Source: Paenibacillus xylanexedens
GTDB taxonomy: Bacteria > Bacillota > Bacilli > Paenibacillales > Paenibacillaceae
DNA: 64,000 nt
Assembly: GCF_001908275.1 (NCBI RefSeq)
Contig: NZ_CP018620.1
Location: 992,001 to 1,056,000, forward strand
Direction of reading: 5' to 3'
A model generated the notes under the pieces. The model was not told the origin of the DNA, did no database searches, and saw only the letters and a list, made by a program, of their open reading frames with translations. Positions within the stretch are counted from its first letter, which is position 1, and each line of letters starts with the position of its first letter. The position numbers and the translations under genes are program-made. Shown piece after piece: positions 50,605 to 59,390 of this stretch.

Positions 50605-51462
50605 TTAGTCTTCCTTCTGAATCTTGGAAGGATTGTTGATTTTAAAAGGAACCGGGTTACGTGTCAGCTTCTTCTTGATAATTTTCGCTTCAAACGTGAT
50701 AACGTCTCCCACTTCGAGTTCCTGTTTCTTAACCGTAGCACTGTGGCTGGACCAGGCTTCCCCAACATCGATGACGTCTGGCTCCGTAATGGTAACTGCT
50801 TCGTAGATGATGACTTCATCATCATTGTCAGAGAAATGATTCGGTACGGTGGTGAACTCTTTGACAACGGCACTCATCTTCACTTTGCCTTCAGGCAGAT
50901 CAATCTTGACGCTCTTAGCTTTGCTTGCTGTTTTGGCTTTGGGTTTGGCTACACTGGTTGCTCCAGACTGAGGTCCAACATACTCTTCAACAAGCCCATC
51001 CGGATCACCCTTCATCCCCGAGGAGAATTCATCTGTGTCCGTGTCGTCCGAATCATCCGGATCCGGCGGAATTTCATCCAGGTTAACCAAGGCATCTGGA
51101 GTTTGCGTAAGTTCAGCAGGGGTAACTGGTACGACTGTATCCGAAGTTGAGGGTTCTATGCTTCGATCTGACCCGGCATTACTTATGCTTCTGGCACTGT
51201 AACTGGACGCTTGCATTTCCTTCAGATAAGACGGGTGAATACAATGTTTTTGACCATTATCCAGTTGAATAACGGCTGCCATGTGATCCACATATCCAAT
51301 GATGGTGCACGGCATGTTTAATCCGTTTCCTTTATAATAGAACGTTTTGAGTTTGGTCGCTTTACCGGAAAGCAAGCCCCACTCCTGACATTTCTCAATC
51401 AGTTCATCTTCGTTATCCAGCGCAATAAAATCCTGCGGTTCAATCATAAATGCGTATGTCAT
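50605..51462 (-). CDS. Uncharacterised protein with acidic linker
   Basis: A 285-residue soluble protein in three parts: an N-terminal domain (MTYAFMIEPQDFIALDNED to about residue 85), a low-complexity linker that is acidic (PPDPDDSDDTDTDEF) and then basic (AKPKAKTASKAKSVK), and a C-terminal domain (EGKVKMSAVVKEFTTV to the end) that looks beta-rich and may be OB-like. I do not recognise a family. Two starts are possible: 51462, with GGAAGG upstream, or ATG at 51510, adding 16 residues; the former is preferred. Confidence 0.6.
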   Translation of the reverse strand: MTYAFMIEPQDFIALDNEDELIEKCQEWGLLSGKATKLKTFYYKGNGLNMPCTIIGYVDHMAAVIQLDNGQKHCIHPSYLKEMQASSYSARSISNAGSDRSIEPSTSDTVVPVTPAELTQTPDALVNLDEIPPDPDDSDDTDTDEFSSGMKGDPDGLVEEYVGPQSGATSVAKPKAKTASKAKSVKIDLPEGKVKMSAVVKEFTTVPNHFSDNDDEVIIYEAVTITEPDVIDVGEAWSSHSATVKKQELEVGDVITFEAKIIKKKLTRNPVPFKINNPSKIQKED

Positions 51463-51610
51463 ATGGAATTTCCGCCCTTCCAATCCATTCTTCATGTTCA
51501 TCGTTTCCAAATTACAACCAGTGTATCACAAATGAGCATTTTGCATAAATCGAAACGCCGAAATCTGTACTCGGAGATGAAGATTCTCAAAGCCTGCTTA
51601 CAGAGGCCTA

Positions 51611-51619
51611 TGCTATAAT
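51611..51619 (+). promoter_or_regulatory. Extended -10 promoter
   Basis: TGC-TATAAT, 66 bases before the YtxJ-like gene; no strong -35 box. Confidence 0.5.
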
Positions 51620-51684
51620 TTGATCAGAATAAAGGGTGAGAAGTTGTTGCCTTGATATACATAGTTTAAGAAGGGAAGATCTGC

Positions 51685-52224
51685 ATGAAGAAAAAAGTAA
51701 ATCATCAAGCTGTATGGCTTGCTATAGGAACGGCTATGGGAGTCAGCATTGGTACGGCTACACAGCAGCTTGGACTCGGGATTGCTTTTGGCGTGGCGCT
51801 TGGCATAGTGATTGGTTCGGTGGTTAGCAAACGTGCGGGGTCAGACTCGGAACATATGCTCAGCGAACATGTCCGTGAATTGCACAAACCAGATGACTGG
51901 GAAGACGCGCTTCATCGCTCGAAGGATCATCCGGTGCTTATCCTGAAACACAGCACAACTTGTCCAACCAGTGCGAGAGCGTACAGAGAGTTTATGGCGT
52001 TTGTAGGCACCCATGCATCAGATCCCAAACAACCCATGGATTACCGCATCGTCAAAGTGATTGAAAATCGCTCGTTATCCCGTCATATTGCAGAGGAAAC
52101 AGAGGTTCATCATGAGTCACCACAGGTACTTCTGCTCGATCAGGGAAAAGTCGTCCATCATACCTCTCATGGCAAAATCACAAAAAAGAGATTATTGCAG
52201 TGGGCACAGAATCCATTTGGATGA
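51685..52224 (+). CDS. Membrane-anchored YtxJ-like bacilliredoxin
   Basis: A 179-residue protein. Residues about 8-48 are a glycine-rich hydrophobic hairpin (AIGTAMGVSIGTATQQLGLG, then IAFGVALGIVIGSVV) ending in KRAG. Residues 60-178 form a thioredoxin-like YtxJ domain with the single Cys93 in KHSTTCPTSARAYREF; YtxJ proteins are predicted to use one cysteine to resolve bacillithiol-mixed disulfides. The usual YtxJ is about 108 residues, so the membrane part is an addition. ATG follows GAAGGGAAG. Bacillithiol use is known for Bacillales. The hydrophobic part could be an anchor for membrane-bound substrates. Confidence 0.78.
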   Translation: MKKKVNHQAVWLAIGTAMGVSIGTATQQLGLGIAFGVALGIVIGSVVSKRAGSDSEHMLSEHVRELHKPDDWEDALHRSKDHPVLILKHSTTCPTSARAYREFMAFVGTHASDPKQPMDYRIVKVIENRSLSRHIAEETEVHHESPQVLLLDQGKVVHHTSHGKITKKRLLQWAQNPFG

Positions 52225-52272
52225 AGTGTATGAGATAGTTTTACTTTAAAAATATCAAAAAAAATCATATCT

Positions 52273-52301
52273 TTGCACACGAACTTCGATTAAAATATAA
52301 C
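52273..52301 (+). promoter_or_regulatory. Sigma-A promoter of the two-gene XRE-ImmA module
   Basis: TTGCAC (52273-52278) and TATAAC (52296-52301) are 17 bases apart, 34 bases before the first gene. Confidence 0.6.
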
Positions 52302-52334
52302 TTGTCTTCATATTTATGAATCGGAGTGATCTAT

Positions 52335-53093
52335 ATGGAACAATATAAGTTCAAGTCGGAACATAGTCAGATGCTTGTTGATGCTATTGTTGAAGGATAC
52401 CGCGAATATATTGATCACCGTAAAGATCGGAAGAGAAACATGAAGATTAGTTCAGCCTTTGCCTGGACAAAGGGAAATTTTATTGAGAGCAAAATCGCAG
52501 ATTATTGCGGTGAACAAGGATTCACTCACAAGAAATCCAAAGCAGGTTTAACATGGGATTATCTCCAGTTCACACATGAAGAATCAAAAGTTCTGTTTCT
52601 GATAAAGAACGCAGCCTACTTTAATGAGCATAGTTTTTCCAGTGCCAAGCTACCTACGGGCGTTGACAACAAAGGTGCTTTCCGTACCTATTTACACGAT
52701 CTCTCCAAGATTAATAACGATCTGGAATTTTCTTTGATTCAACCACGCCGTAATGAACATGGCGAGTTGGAGAGGGTTGAGCAACTTTCTTTTCCAATCT
52801 CAGAGAGTCAGGTCAGCCGTGTGAAAGAAGAACTTGAACATCTTGCATCTACATATAATGAGTTTCATATACTCACTTATGCTATTGATGATGCATATCA
52901 AATTTCGAAGGTTCAGCATTATCTGCCCAATCCGCATGATAATATAGCTTATTTTATAGAAGATTTGTCGGATCTGATCTCAGGTGCTGAGTTAAATGAG
53001 AGTGACCGTGAGGTACTTGCACCAGATATGGAAGATATCGTTGATCCGGCGGCTTATGATATCGAAATTTTGGAAGAAGAACAGCGAGGTTGA
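52335..53093 (+). CDS. Uncharacterised protein paired with an XRE-ImmA/IrrE gene
   Basis: A 252-residue soluble protein; no family is assigned with confidence. The middle part (FIESKIADYCGEQGF, TWDYLQF, VLFLIKNA) has the spacing of a nuclease-like D...hhhIK arrangement, but this is a weak visual match only. The C-terminus is very acidic (LAPDMEDIVDPAAYDIEILEEE). The start at 52335 has CGGAGTG 8 bases upstream. It is 38 bases before an XRE-ImmA/IrrE gene with one promoter before both, so the two form an operon. Confidence 0.65.
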   Translation: MEQYKFKSEHSQMLVDAIVEGYREYIDHRKDRKRNMKISSAFAWTKGNFIESKIADYCGEQGFTHKKSKAGLTWDYLQFTHEESKVLFLIKNAAYFNEHSFSSAKLPTGVDNKGAFRTYLHDLSKINNDLEFSLIQPRRNEHGELERVEQLSFPISESQVSRVKEELEHLASTYNEFHILTYAIDDAYQISKVQHYLPNPHDNIAYFIEDLSDLISGAELNESDREVLAPDMEDIVDPAAYDIEILEEEQRG

Positions 53094-53131
53094 TTCCTTG
53101 GTAGTTCGCAGTCCAGTAAGGAGGGAGCAGC

Positions 53132-54328
53132 ATGTTCGTTGGTGAAAATTTGACCAATTTACGGATCATGCATGGATATTCGAGAAAGCAACTCTCCGAA
53201 CAATTAGGTGTGACAGAACAAGCAGTCTGGCAATATGAAAATGCGTATACCTCTCCCAAAGTGCCAATTGTGAACGAGTTGAAACGCATTTTTAGTGTGA
53301 AAAGCAAGTATTTTTATGCAAAAGATATGTTAACAGAGCATATGAATTCCGCCAATATTGATGTCATGAACATCGCCTATCGTTCGAAAGTAATGAATGT
53401 CATCTCAAAGACACAGACAGAAGCAAAACATGTAGCATATCTAGATACGTTCATCAATTATATTACCGCTCAGATTAGCCTCCCCACGCTGAAGATCATC
53501 AAGCTGCGGGAAGAGGTCATTGAATACATGAATCACTCTGACGATGATCGTAAGACTCAGATCCATTATGTTGCCCAACTTGCGAGACAACGGCTGAATA
53601 TGGAGCCATCCACGAATGAAAATCTAATGTTCTGGATTGAAAAAAGCGGTGTGTACGTTTTTGAGAAAGCAATTGGTGAAGAAATTGATGCGTACAGCCT
53701 GTGGACACGGAACGATCGTCCATTTATCATACTGGGCAACATCAAACGTTCCGCGGTTCGCAGGAATTTCGATATTGCACATGAACTTGGTCATTTGCTG
53801 CTTCATTATCGTCTTGAGTTTGTCAATCTGGATCGGAAAGAACATAAATTGATCGAGAATGAAGCCAATCTGTTTGCGGGTGCCTTTTTATTGCCTGAGG
53901 AAGAGTTCGCATTGGACATGAATGATATCACGCACAAGACAAATCCCGATCAGTATCTTGACTTAAAAAAGAAATGGAAGACTTCACTACAAGTGTTGGG
54001 ATACAGAGCAGCACATCTAGGAATGATGGAAGCTAAGGATCATCGGAACTTTTATGCGGCGATGCACCGAAGAGGATATTTGGAAAGAGAGCCGTTCGAT
54101 TCTACAATTCCACTTCAGAAGCCGATGCGTATCAAAACCATTATTGACCTGCTCTCCAAGAAAGGTCTTGTAGATATCCGTTATATGATTGAGGAGGATT
54201 GGAAAGTGGAGACTTCTTTCTTTCATCATATGACAGGAATAAACACGGACTTTTTTAACAAGTACATGACGAACAAGCCTGAAACTAGCATTCAAAATGT
54301 TAGGAAAATGCCTACACGCAGTTCTTGA
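53132..54328 (+). CDS. XRE-family regulator with ImmA/IrrE metallopeptidase domain
   Basis: A 398-residue fusion: an N-terminal XRE helix-turn-helix (LRIMHGYSRKQLSEQLGVTEQAVWQYENA), a helical linker, and an ImmA/IrrE zinc peptidase domain with HELGH at residues 217-221 in FDIAHELGHLLLHY and a later ENEANLFAGAFLLP that gives the third ligand. ImmA-type peptidases cleave repressors to trigger phage, mobile-element or stress responses; here DNA binding and peptidase are in one chain. Good ribosome site AAGGAGGG. The preceding small gene is probably its partner. A strong terminator follows. Confidence 0.85.
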   Translation: MFVGENLTNLRIMHGYSRKQLSEQLGVTEQAVWQYENAYTSPKVPIVNELKRIFSVKSKYFYAKDMLTEHMNSANIDVMNIAYRSKVMNVISKTQTEAKHVAYLDTFINYITAQISLPTLKIIKLREEVIEYMNHSDDDRKTQIHYVAQLARQRLNMEPSTNENLMFWIEKSGVYVFEKAIGEEIDAYSLWTRNDRPFIILGNIKRSAVRRNFDIAHELGHLLLHYRLEFVNLDRKEHKLIENEANLFAGAFLLPEEEFALDMNDITHKTNPDQYLDLKKKWKTSLQVLGYRAAHLGMMEAKDHRNFYAAMHRRGYLEREPFDSTIPLQKPMRIKTIIDLLSKKGLVDIRYMIEEDWKVETSFFHHMTGINTDFFNKYMTNKPETSIQNVRKMPTRSS

Positions 54329-54386
54329 AATGACGGGTAGGTAATAGATTGGCACGTAATGGATTGCTCCGTATAAAAATGATGAT

Positions 54387-54432
54387 AGACCCGTTCTTTT
54401 CAGCCCAGAGCTGAGGAGATCGGGTCTTTTTT
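54387..54432 (+). terminator. Rho-independent terminator
   Basis: AGACCCG pairs with CGGGTCT, inner CAGC with GCTG, then T6. It ends the XRE-ImmA operon and separates it from kdp. Confidence 0.85.
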
Positions 54433-54545
54433 ACGCTTTTTTTACACCTATGGAGGCATTTCTTTACCCCTTTTTTACAGCGTTTCGTATTACGATTTTA
54501 CATGTAGCAGTTGCAGAGAACGGTAGAGAGAGGGAGGAAGGGCGC

Positions 54546-54632
54546 ATGGTGAATGATGCCACGATGATTGGATTGGTTGTACTGCTGTTTGGGGTGTTTT
54601 GGGGATTTGTGAAATTTTGCGAAAAGGCTTGA
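54546..54632 (+). CDS. 28-residue membrane peptide upstream of kdpF
   Basis: MVNDATMIGLVVLLFGVFWGF and seven further residues form a single membrane helix with a short KFCEKA tail. GGAGGAAGG lies a few bases upstream of the ATG and translation stops 23 bases before kdpF, so it is probably the first cistron of the kdp operon. No family name is known to me; it may be a second small Kdp-complex subunit. Too short for many automatic gene callers. Confidence 0.55.
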   Translation: MVNDATMIGLVVLLFGVFWGFVKFCEKA

Positions 54633-54655
54633 GGGTAGAGAGGGGGAGGAGCGAA

Positions 54656-54733
54656 ATGATTGTCATCGGCATGATTGTACTCGCACTGGTGATTTATCTC
54701 GGTTATGTGCTGGTGAAACCAGAGAAATTCTGA
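54656..54733 (+). CDS. kdpF: KdpF, small subunit of the K+-transporting ATPase
   Basis: A 25-residue peptide, MIVIGMIVLALVIYLGYVLV plus KPEKF, a single membrane helix typical of KdpF, which stabilises the KdpFABC complex. It lies 58 bases before kdpA, with GGGGGAGGAG before the ATG. The KPE ending is characteristic for KdpF. Confidence 0.85.
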   Translation: MIVIGMIVLALVIYLGYVLVKPEKF

Positions 54734-54791
54734 TGCTGACGATGTACGTAATGCGGAACAAGGGAACGTCGAATAGGGAGGAAATGCGGAT

Positions 54792-56471
54792 ATGGGTATC
54801 GGTGTAGTGCAAGTAGCGGTAACGCTACTGATCATCCTGCTACTGGTGAAACCGGTGGGGAAATATGTAGTGAACGTGTTTGATGGACAGCGAACGGGGC
54901 TGGATCGGGTTTTTGGCGGGCCGGAGCGACTGCTCTATCGAGTGATGGGGGTACGTGCGAACGAATCCATGGGGTGGAAAAAGTACCTCACGGCCGTTCT
55001 CCTCTCCAACTTTGTAATGTTGGTGTTGATGTTTCTGGTGCTGCGGCTGCAAAAATATTTACCGCTCAATCCGGATGGAATCGGCAATATGCCAGCGGCG
55101 CAGGCATTTAATACGGCGGTTTCGTTCATGACAAACACGAACTGGCAGTCGTATACGGGCGAGAATGCCCTGTCGTATCTGTCACAGATGCTGGCCGTGA
55201 CGTTTCCGATGTTTACGTCGGCAGCAACGGGATTTGCGGTGGCTATTGCGTTCATTCGCGGGCTGATAGGCCGCCGGGATGAACTGGGGAACTTTTACGT
55301 CGACCTTGTACGGTCGATTACGAGAATTTTTTTACCACTGAGTTTCATCGTGGCCTTGTTCCTCGTGTTCCAGGGTGTGCCTCAGACACTCGCGGGAGCG
55401 GTGAACGCAAACACGCTGGAAGGCGCGCAGCAGACGATTTCACGTGGACTGGTCGCCTCACTGGAGTCGATCAAACACATTGGCACCAACGGCGGTGGCT
55501 GGTTTGGAACCAATGCTGCACATCCATTCGAGAATCCGACGGCCCTGAGCAATCTGGTGCATATCGTTTGCATGATGCTGTTGCCTACTGCACTGGTATA
55601 CGCCTTTGGCTTGATGGTCAATAACCGGAAGCAGGGTTGGGCACTGTTCGCAGCGATGAGTTTTCTTTTCCTGGTGATGTTGACCACCGTATTTGTCTCC
55701 GAATATCGCGGTGTACCCGCGCTGGATGCAGTAGGTCTTCAAGGCAATATGGAGGGGAAAGAGGTCAGGTTCGGCATACCGGAGTCGGCCTTATTCACAG
55801 CGGTCACGACGGCGGCTACAACAGGTTCGGTCAACAATATGCATGAGTCGCTCACTCCACTTGGAGGCATGGTATCACTGGCTCAGATGATGCTTAATAA
55901 CGTGTTTGGTGGCAAAGGGGTAGGACTGATCAACGGACTGTTGTATGTGATTCTGGCTGTGTTTATCTGTGGATTGATGGTGGGACGAACACCTGAGTTC
56001 CTAGGCAAAAAAATCGAGGGCAAAGAGGTGAAGCTCGCATCTATCGCCTTGCTCATTCATCCTTTGATTATTCTGGCGCCAACGGCAATCGCGCTTATGC
56101 GGCCTGAAGCCATTGCGTCCATCTCGAACGGGGGCATGCATGGTCTGACCGAAGTTCTCTATGCTTTTGCCTCGGGTGCAGCCAATAATGGATCGGCCTT
56201 TGCCGGACTAAATGCCAATACAGACTTTTACAACATCGCAATTGGTATCGTTATGCTGCTGGGAAGGTACGTTTCAATGATTGCCATGCTGGCTATTGCG
56301 GGTTCACTCGCCACCAAACGGGTTGTTCCGGTAACTACAGGTACGCTACGTACACACACGCCTCTATTTGCTGGCATTCTGGTTATGATGATTGTTGTTG
56401 TCGGCGCACTCACATTCTTCCCTTCACTTGCTCTTGGACCGATTGCAGAGCATCTGGCGATGATTCAATGA
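54792..56471 (+). CDS. kdpA: KdpA, K+-binding channel-like subunit
   Basis: A 559-residue subunit with about ten membrane helices that binds K+ in a potassium-channel-like filter. Signature segments are [20 protein letters not shown] (residues near 112), [18 protein letters not shown] (filter loop near 233), [21 protein letters not shown] and [15 protein letters not shown]. Length is normal. GGAGG precedes the start. Part of the kdpFABC-kdpDE locus. Confidence 0.95.
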   Translation: MGIGVVQVAVTLLIILLLVKPVGKYVVNVFDGQRTGLDRVFGGPERLLYRVMGVRANESMGWKKYLTAVLLSNFVMLVLMFLVLRLQKYLPLNPDGIGNMPAAQAFNTAVSFMTNTNWQSYTGENALSYLSQMLAVTFPMFTSAATGFAVAIAFIRGLIGRRDELGNFYVDLVRSITRIFLPLSFIVALFLVFQGVPQTLAGAVNANTLEGAQQTISRGLVASLESIKHIGTNGGGWFGTNAAHPFENPTALSNLVHIVCMMLLPTALVYAFGLMVNNRKQGWALFAAMSFLFLVMLTTVFVSEYRGVPALDAVGLQGNMEGKEVRFGIPESALFTAVTTAATTGSVNNMHESLTPLGGMVSLAQMMLNNVFGGKGVGLINGLLYVILAVFICGLMVGRTPEFLGKKIEGKEVKLASIALLIHPLIILAPTAIALMRPEAIASISNGGMHGLTEVLYAFASGAANNGSAFAGLNANTDFYNIAIGIVMLLGRYVSMIAMLAIAGSLATKRVVPVTTGTLRTHTPLFAGILVMMIVVVGALTFFPSLALGPIAEHLAMIQ

Positions 56472-56538
56472 TGGTTATGACAGGGAAACCACAGATGGAT
56501 CAGCACAAGGACGTAACGTATGGAGGTGGCAGCGCACG

Positions 56539-58680
56539 ATGAATGCAGTCGAACGAAAGAAGGAGCAGACGATGCAACACATGAATACAGAAATGTTTAG
56601 AACGAAGGGCAATGAGCCGGATAACAACCGAGGTAATATTCAACGTGATCCCGGATCGAAACGGTCGTTAAGCAAGGATATGATACTTCAGGCTTCACTG
56701 GATGCGTTCAAAAAGCTAAATCCGGTGGTCATGATCAAAAATCCGGTCATGTTTATTGTTGAGATTGGTACATTCATTACGCTCTTACTCTGCATCAATC
56801 CCGATCTATTCACCGCATCCGAGGCTGGGCGCGGGTACAACATCGCCGTGTTTTTCATTTTGCTGTTCACGCTGCTGTTCGCTAACTTCGCGGAGGCACT
56901 TGCGGAAGGAAGAGGCAAGGCGCAGGCGGATACGTTACGCAAAACGAAGTCGGACACCATGGCCAATCTGGTGCAGAAGGATGGAACGGTTAGGCAAGTG
57001 TCTTCGACCCAGTTGAAAAAAGGCGATATGGTCCGTGTGGAGGTCGGTGAACTGATCCCGACGGACGGTGAGATTTTGGAAGGCTTGGCCTCCATTGATG
57101 AATCGGCCATTACGGGAGAATCCGCACCGGTTATCAAGGAAGCAGGAGGCGATTTCTCCTCCGTTACCGGAGGTACACGTGTCGTGTCCGATTATATCGT
57201 CATGCGTGTTCAGACCGATCCGGGTGAGTCATTCCTTGACCGGATGATCTCTCTGGTTGAGGGTGCTCAGCGCCAGAAAACACCCAATGAAATTGCGCTG
57301 ACAACCCTGCTCGCCGTATTAACCCTGATCTTTCTGATTGTTATTCTGACGATGGTCCCGATGGCGAATTACCTGGGTATTCGACTGGATCTGGCGACCC
57401 TGATCGCACTGCTCGTCTGCTTGATCCCAACTACAATCGGGGGATTGCTATCCGCTATTGGTATTGCCGGAATGGATCGTGTGACGCAGTTTAATGTGCT
57501 CGCCATGTCAGGTAAAGCGGTAGAAGCGGCCGGGGATATCGATACGTTGATTCTGGACAAAACAGGAACGATCACATACGGAAACCGTATGGCATCTGAA
57601 TTCATTCCAGTTCAGGGCATTACTTCATCAGAGATGACGCAAGCTGCTTTACAGGCTTCTGTGCGAGATGAGACCCCGGAAGGGCGTTCTGTTGTGGAAT
57701 TGGCAGGCAAACAAGGCCAAAGTTGGTCTGAGACGGGGTATGCCAATGCGGAAAATGTGGAGTTCACGGCAGAGACCCGGATGTCTGGTCTGAATCTGAT
57801 CAGCGGAATGAAGATCCGCAAAGGAGCGGTGGATGCAATCAAACGTTATATTGCTTCCGAAGGAGGTCGTATACCGGTAGATCTGGATGAGATTGCAAAT
57901 CGTATTGCGAAGGCCGGAGGCACGCCGCTTGCTGTTGCCATCGATGGACGAATCTACGGTGTGATCTATCTGAAAGACACTGTGAAGCCAGGGCTGAAGG
58001 AGAAGTTCGCTGAGATGCGCGCCATGGGCATCAAGACCATTATGTGTACAGGCGACAATCCGTTAACCGCAGCGACCATAGCGCTGGAAGCGGGCGTGGA
58101 TGATTTTATTGCCGAAGCGAAGCCCGAGGACAAGATTGCGGCGATCAAAAAAGAGCAGCAGGAGGGCAAACTCGTCGCCATGACGGGCGACGGTACCAAC
58201 GATGCTCCTGCTCTGGCGCAGGCCGATGTGGGCCTGGCGATGAATTCGGGCACCATGGCGGCCAAAGAAGCGGCCAACATGATTGACTTGGATTCAGACC
58301 CGACCAAGTTATTGTCGGTGGTCTCCATTGGCAAGCAGCTACTGATTACACGCGGCGCACTGACAACCTTTTCGATATCCAATGATATCGCAAAATATTT
58401 TGCCATCATTCCAGCCATGTTTATTCTCGCCATGCCGCAGCTTCAGGCACTTAATATTATGAATCTGGCTTCGCCGCAGTCCGCAATCCTGTCGGCGCTG
58501 ATCTTCAACGCCATTATTATTCCACTGCTTATTCCCATCGCGATGAAAGGGGTCAAGTACCGGGCGATGTCAGCCGAACGACTGCTTGGTCGCAATGTGT
58601 TCATCTATGGCGTAGGTGGTGTGATTGTACCTTTCATCGGCATTAAGCTGATTGACATGGTACTGTCGGGGATTCTTTAA
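56539..58680 (+). CDS. kdpB: KdpB, P-type ATPase subunit
   Basis: A 713-residue P-type ATPase that drives K+ uptake. An extra hydrophilic N-terminal region of about 45 residues precedes the membrane domain. Catalytic Asp340 is in [16 protein letters not shown]; the TGES motif (ITGESAPV), KGA ([10 protein letters not shown]) and the hinge motif [18 protein letters not shown] are intact. GGAGGTGG is about 9 bases before 56539. Typical family length is 670-690, so the first 30 residues may be a lineage extension or a later start at 56572 may be used. Confidence 0.94.
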   Translation: MNAVERKKEQTMQHMNTEMFRTKGNEPDNNRGNIQRDPGSKRSLSKDMILQASLDAFKKLNPVVMIKNPVMFIVEIGTFITLLLCINPDLFTASEAGRGYNIAVFFILLFTLLFANFAEALAEGRGKAQADTLRKTKSDTMANLVQKDGTVRQVSSTQLKKGDMVRVEVGELIPTDGEILEGLASIDESAITGESAPVIKEAGGDFSSVTGGTRVVSDYIVMRVQTDPGESFLDRMISLVEGAQRQKTPNEIALTTLLAVLTLIFLIVILTMVPMANYLGIRLDLATLIALLVCLIPTTIGGLLSAIGIAGMDRVTQFNVLAMSGKAVEAAGDIDTLILDKTGTITYGNRMASEFIPVQGITSSEMTQAALQASVRDETPEGRSVVELAGKQGQSWSETGYANAENVEFTAETRMSGLNLISGMKIRKGAVDAIKRYIASEGGRIPVDLDEIANRIAKAGGTPLAVAIDGRIYGVIYLKDTVKPGLKEKFAEMRAMGIKTIMCTGDNPLTAATIALEAGVDDFIAEAKPEDKIAAIKKEQQEGKLVAMTGDGTNDAPALAQADVGLAMNSGTMAAKEAANMIDLDSDPTKLLSVVSIGKQLLITRGALTTFSISNDIAKYFAIIPAMFILAMPQLQALNIMNLASPQSAILSALIFNAIIIPLLIPIAMKGVKYRAMSAERLLGRNVFIYGVGGVIVPFIGIKLIDMVLSGIL

Positions 58681-58741
58681 CGAGATAACAACGCTTATCA
58701 AAATTATTCTTTTATCCTAATGAATTCAGGAAGTGATCTGT

Positions 58742-59302
58742 ATGAACATGTTCTTGCCCGCTATACGGTTATCGGTCGTACTTATGCTGATATGCGGTCT
58801 AATCTACCCGCTTGTAACGACTGGTGTAGCCCAACTTCTGTTTCCTGCGCAGGCGAACGGCAGTCTGATTACGCAAGATGAGAAAATCATCGGATCGTCA
58901 CTGCTGGCGCAGGAAATCCAATCGCCAGGGCTGTTCCAGCCCCGGGCATCAAATGCCGGTTATGACCCAACGGCTTCAGCCGGTTCAAATCGCGCCGTAG
59001 CTTCGGAGGAATATATCGGCGAGATGAAGGAAAAGATTGCTCAGCTCCAGCAGGAAAACACGGGATTGAAGCAGATCCCTGCTGATCTCGTGACGGGTTC
59101 AGGCTCTGGACTTGATCCGGATCTCTCTCCCGAAGCCGCTGAGGCACAGATCCCGCGCATTAGCAAAGCTACGGGGCTTAGTGAACAGCAGCTTGTGCAA
59201 CTTGTAAATGAGCATACGGAAGGTCGTCAGATGGGTATATTCGGGGAACCGCGTGTAAATGTAACGGCTCTGAATCTGGCGCTGACAGCAGAAATGAACT
59301 AA
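58742..59302 (+). CDS. kdpC: KdpC subunit
   Basis: A 186-residue subunit with one N-terminal membrane helix (FLPAIRLSVVLMLICGLIYPLV) and a periplasm-facing domain (GSSLLAQEIQSPGLFQPR, TGSGSGLDPDLSPEAAEAQI, VNLALNLAL-like end). KdpC stabilises the KdpA-KdpB contact and raises ATP affinity. The start at 58742 has AGGAAG 8 bases upstream; a GTG at 58733 overlaps this site. Confidence 0.92.
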   Translation: MNMFLPAIRLSVVLMLICGLIYPLVTTGVAQLLFPAQANGSLITQDEKIIGSSLLAQEIQSPGLFQPRASNAGYDPTASAGSNRAVASEEYIGEMKEKIAQLQQENTGLKQIPADLVTGSGSGLDPDLSPEAAEAQIPRISKATGLSEQQLVQLVNEHTEGRQMGIFGEPRVNVTALNLALTAEMN

Positions 59303-59390
59303 CGAACATATTAGCCTGCTCACGATATATCGGGAGGGGCTTTCTCCATTTTTTTCATCCTATTTTTAAAGGAAAGGGGGAGAGGGACGG

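Noticed and set aside
54433..54545. Riboswitch (c-di-AMP type) before kdp
   Set aside because: The region is too short and lacks the conserved elements; nothing structured beyond the preceding terminator was seen.
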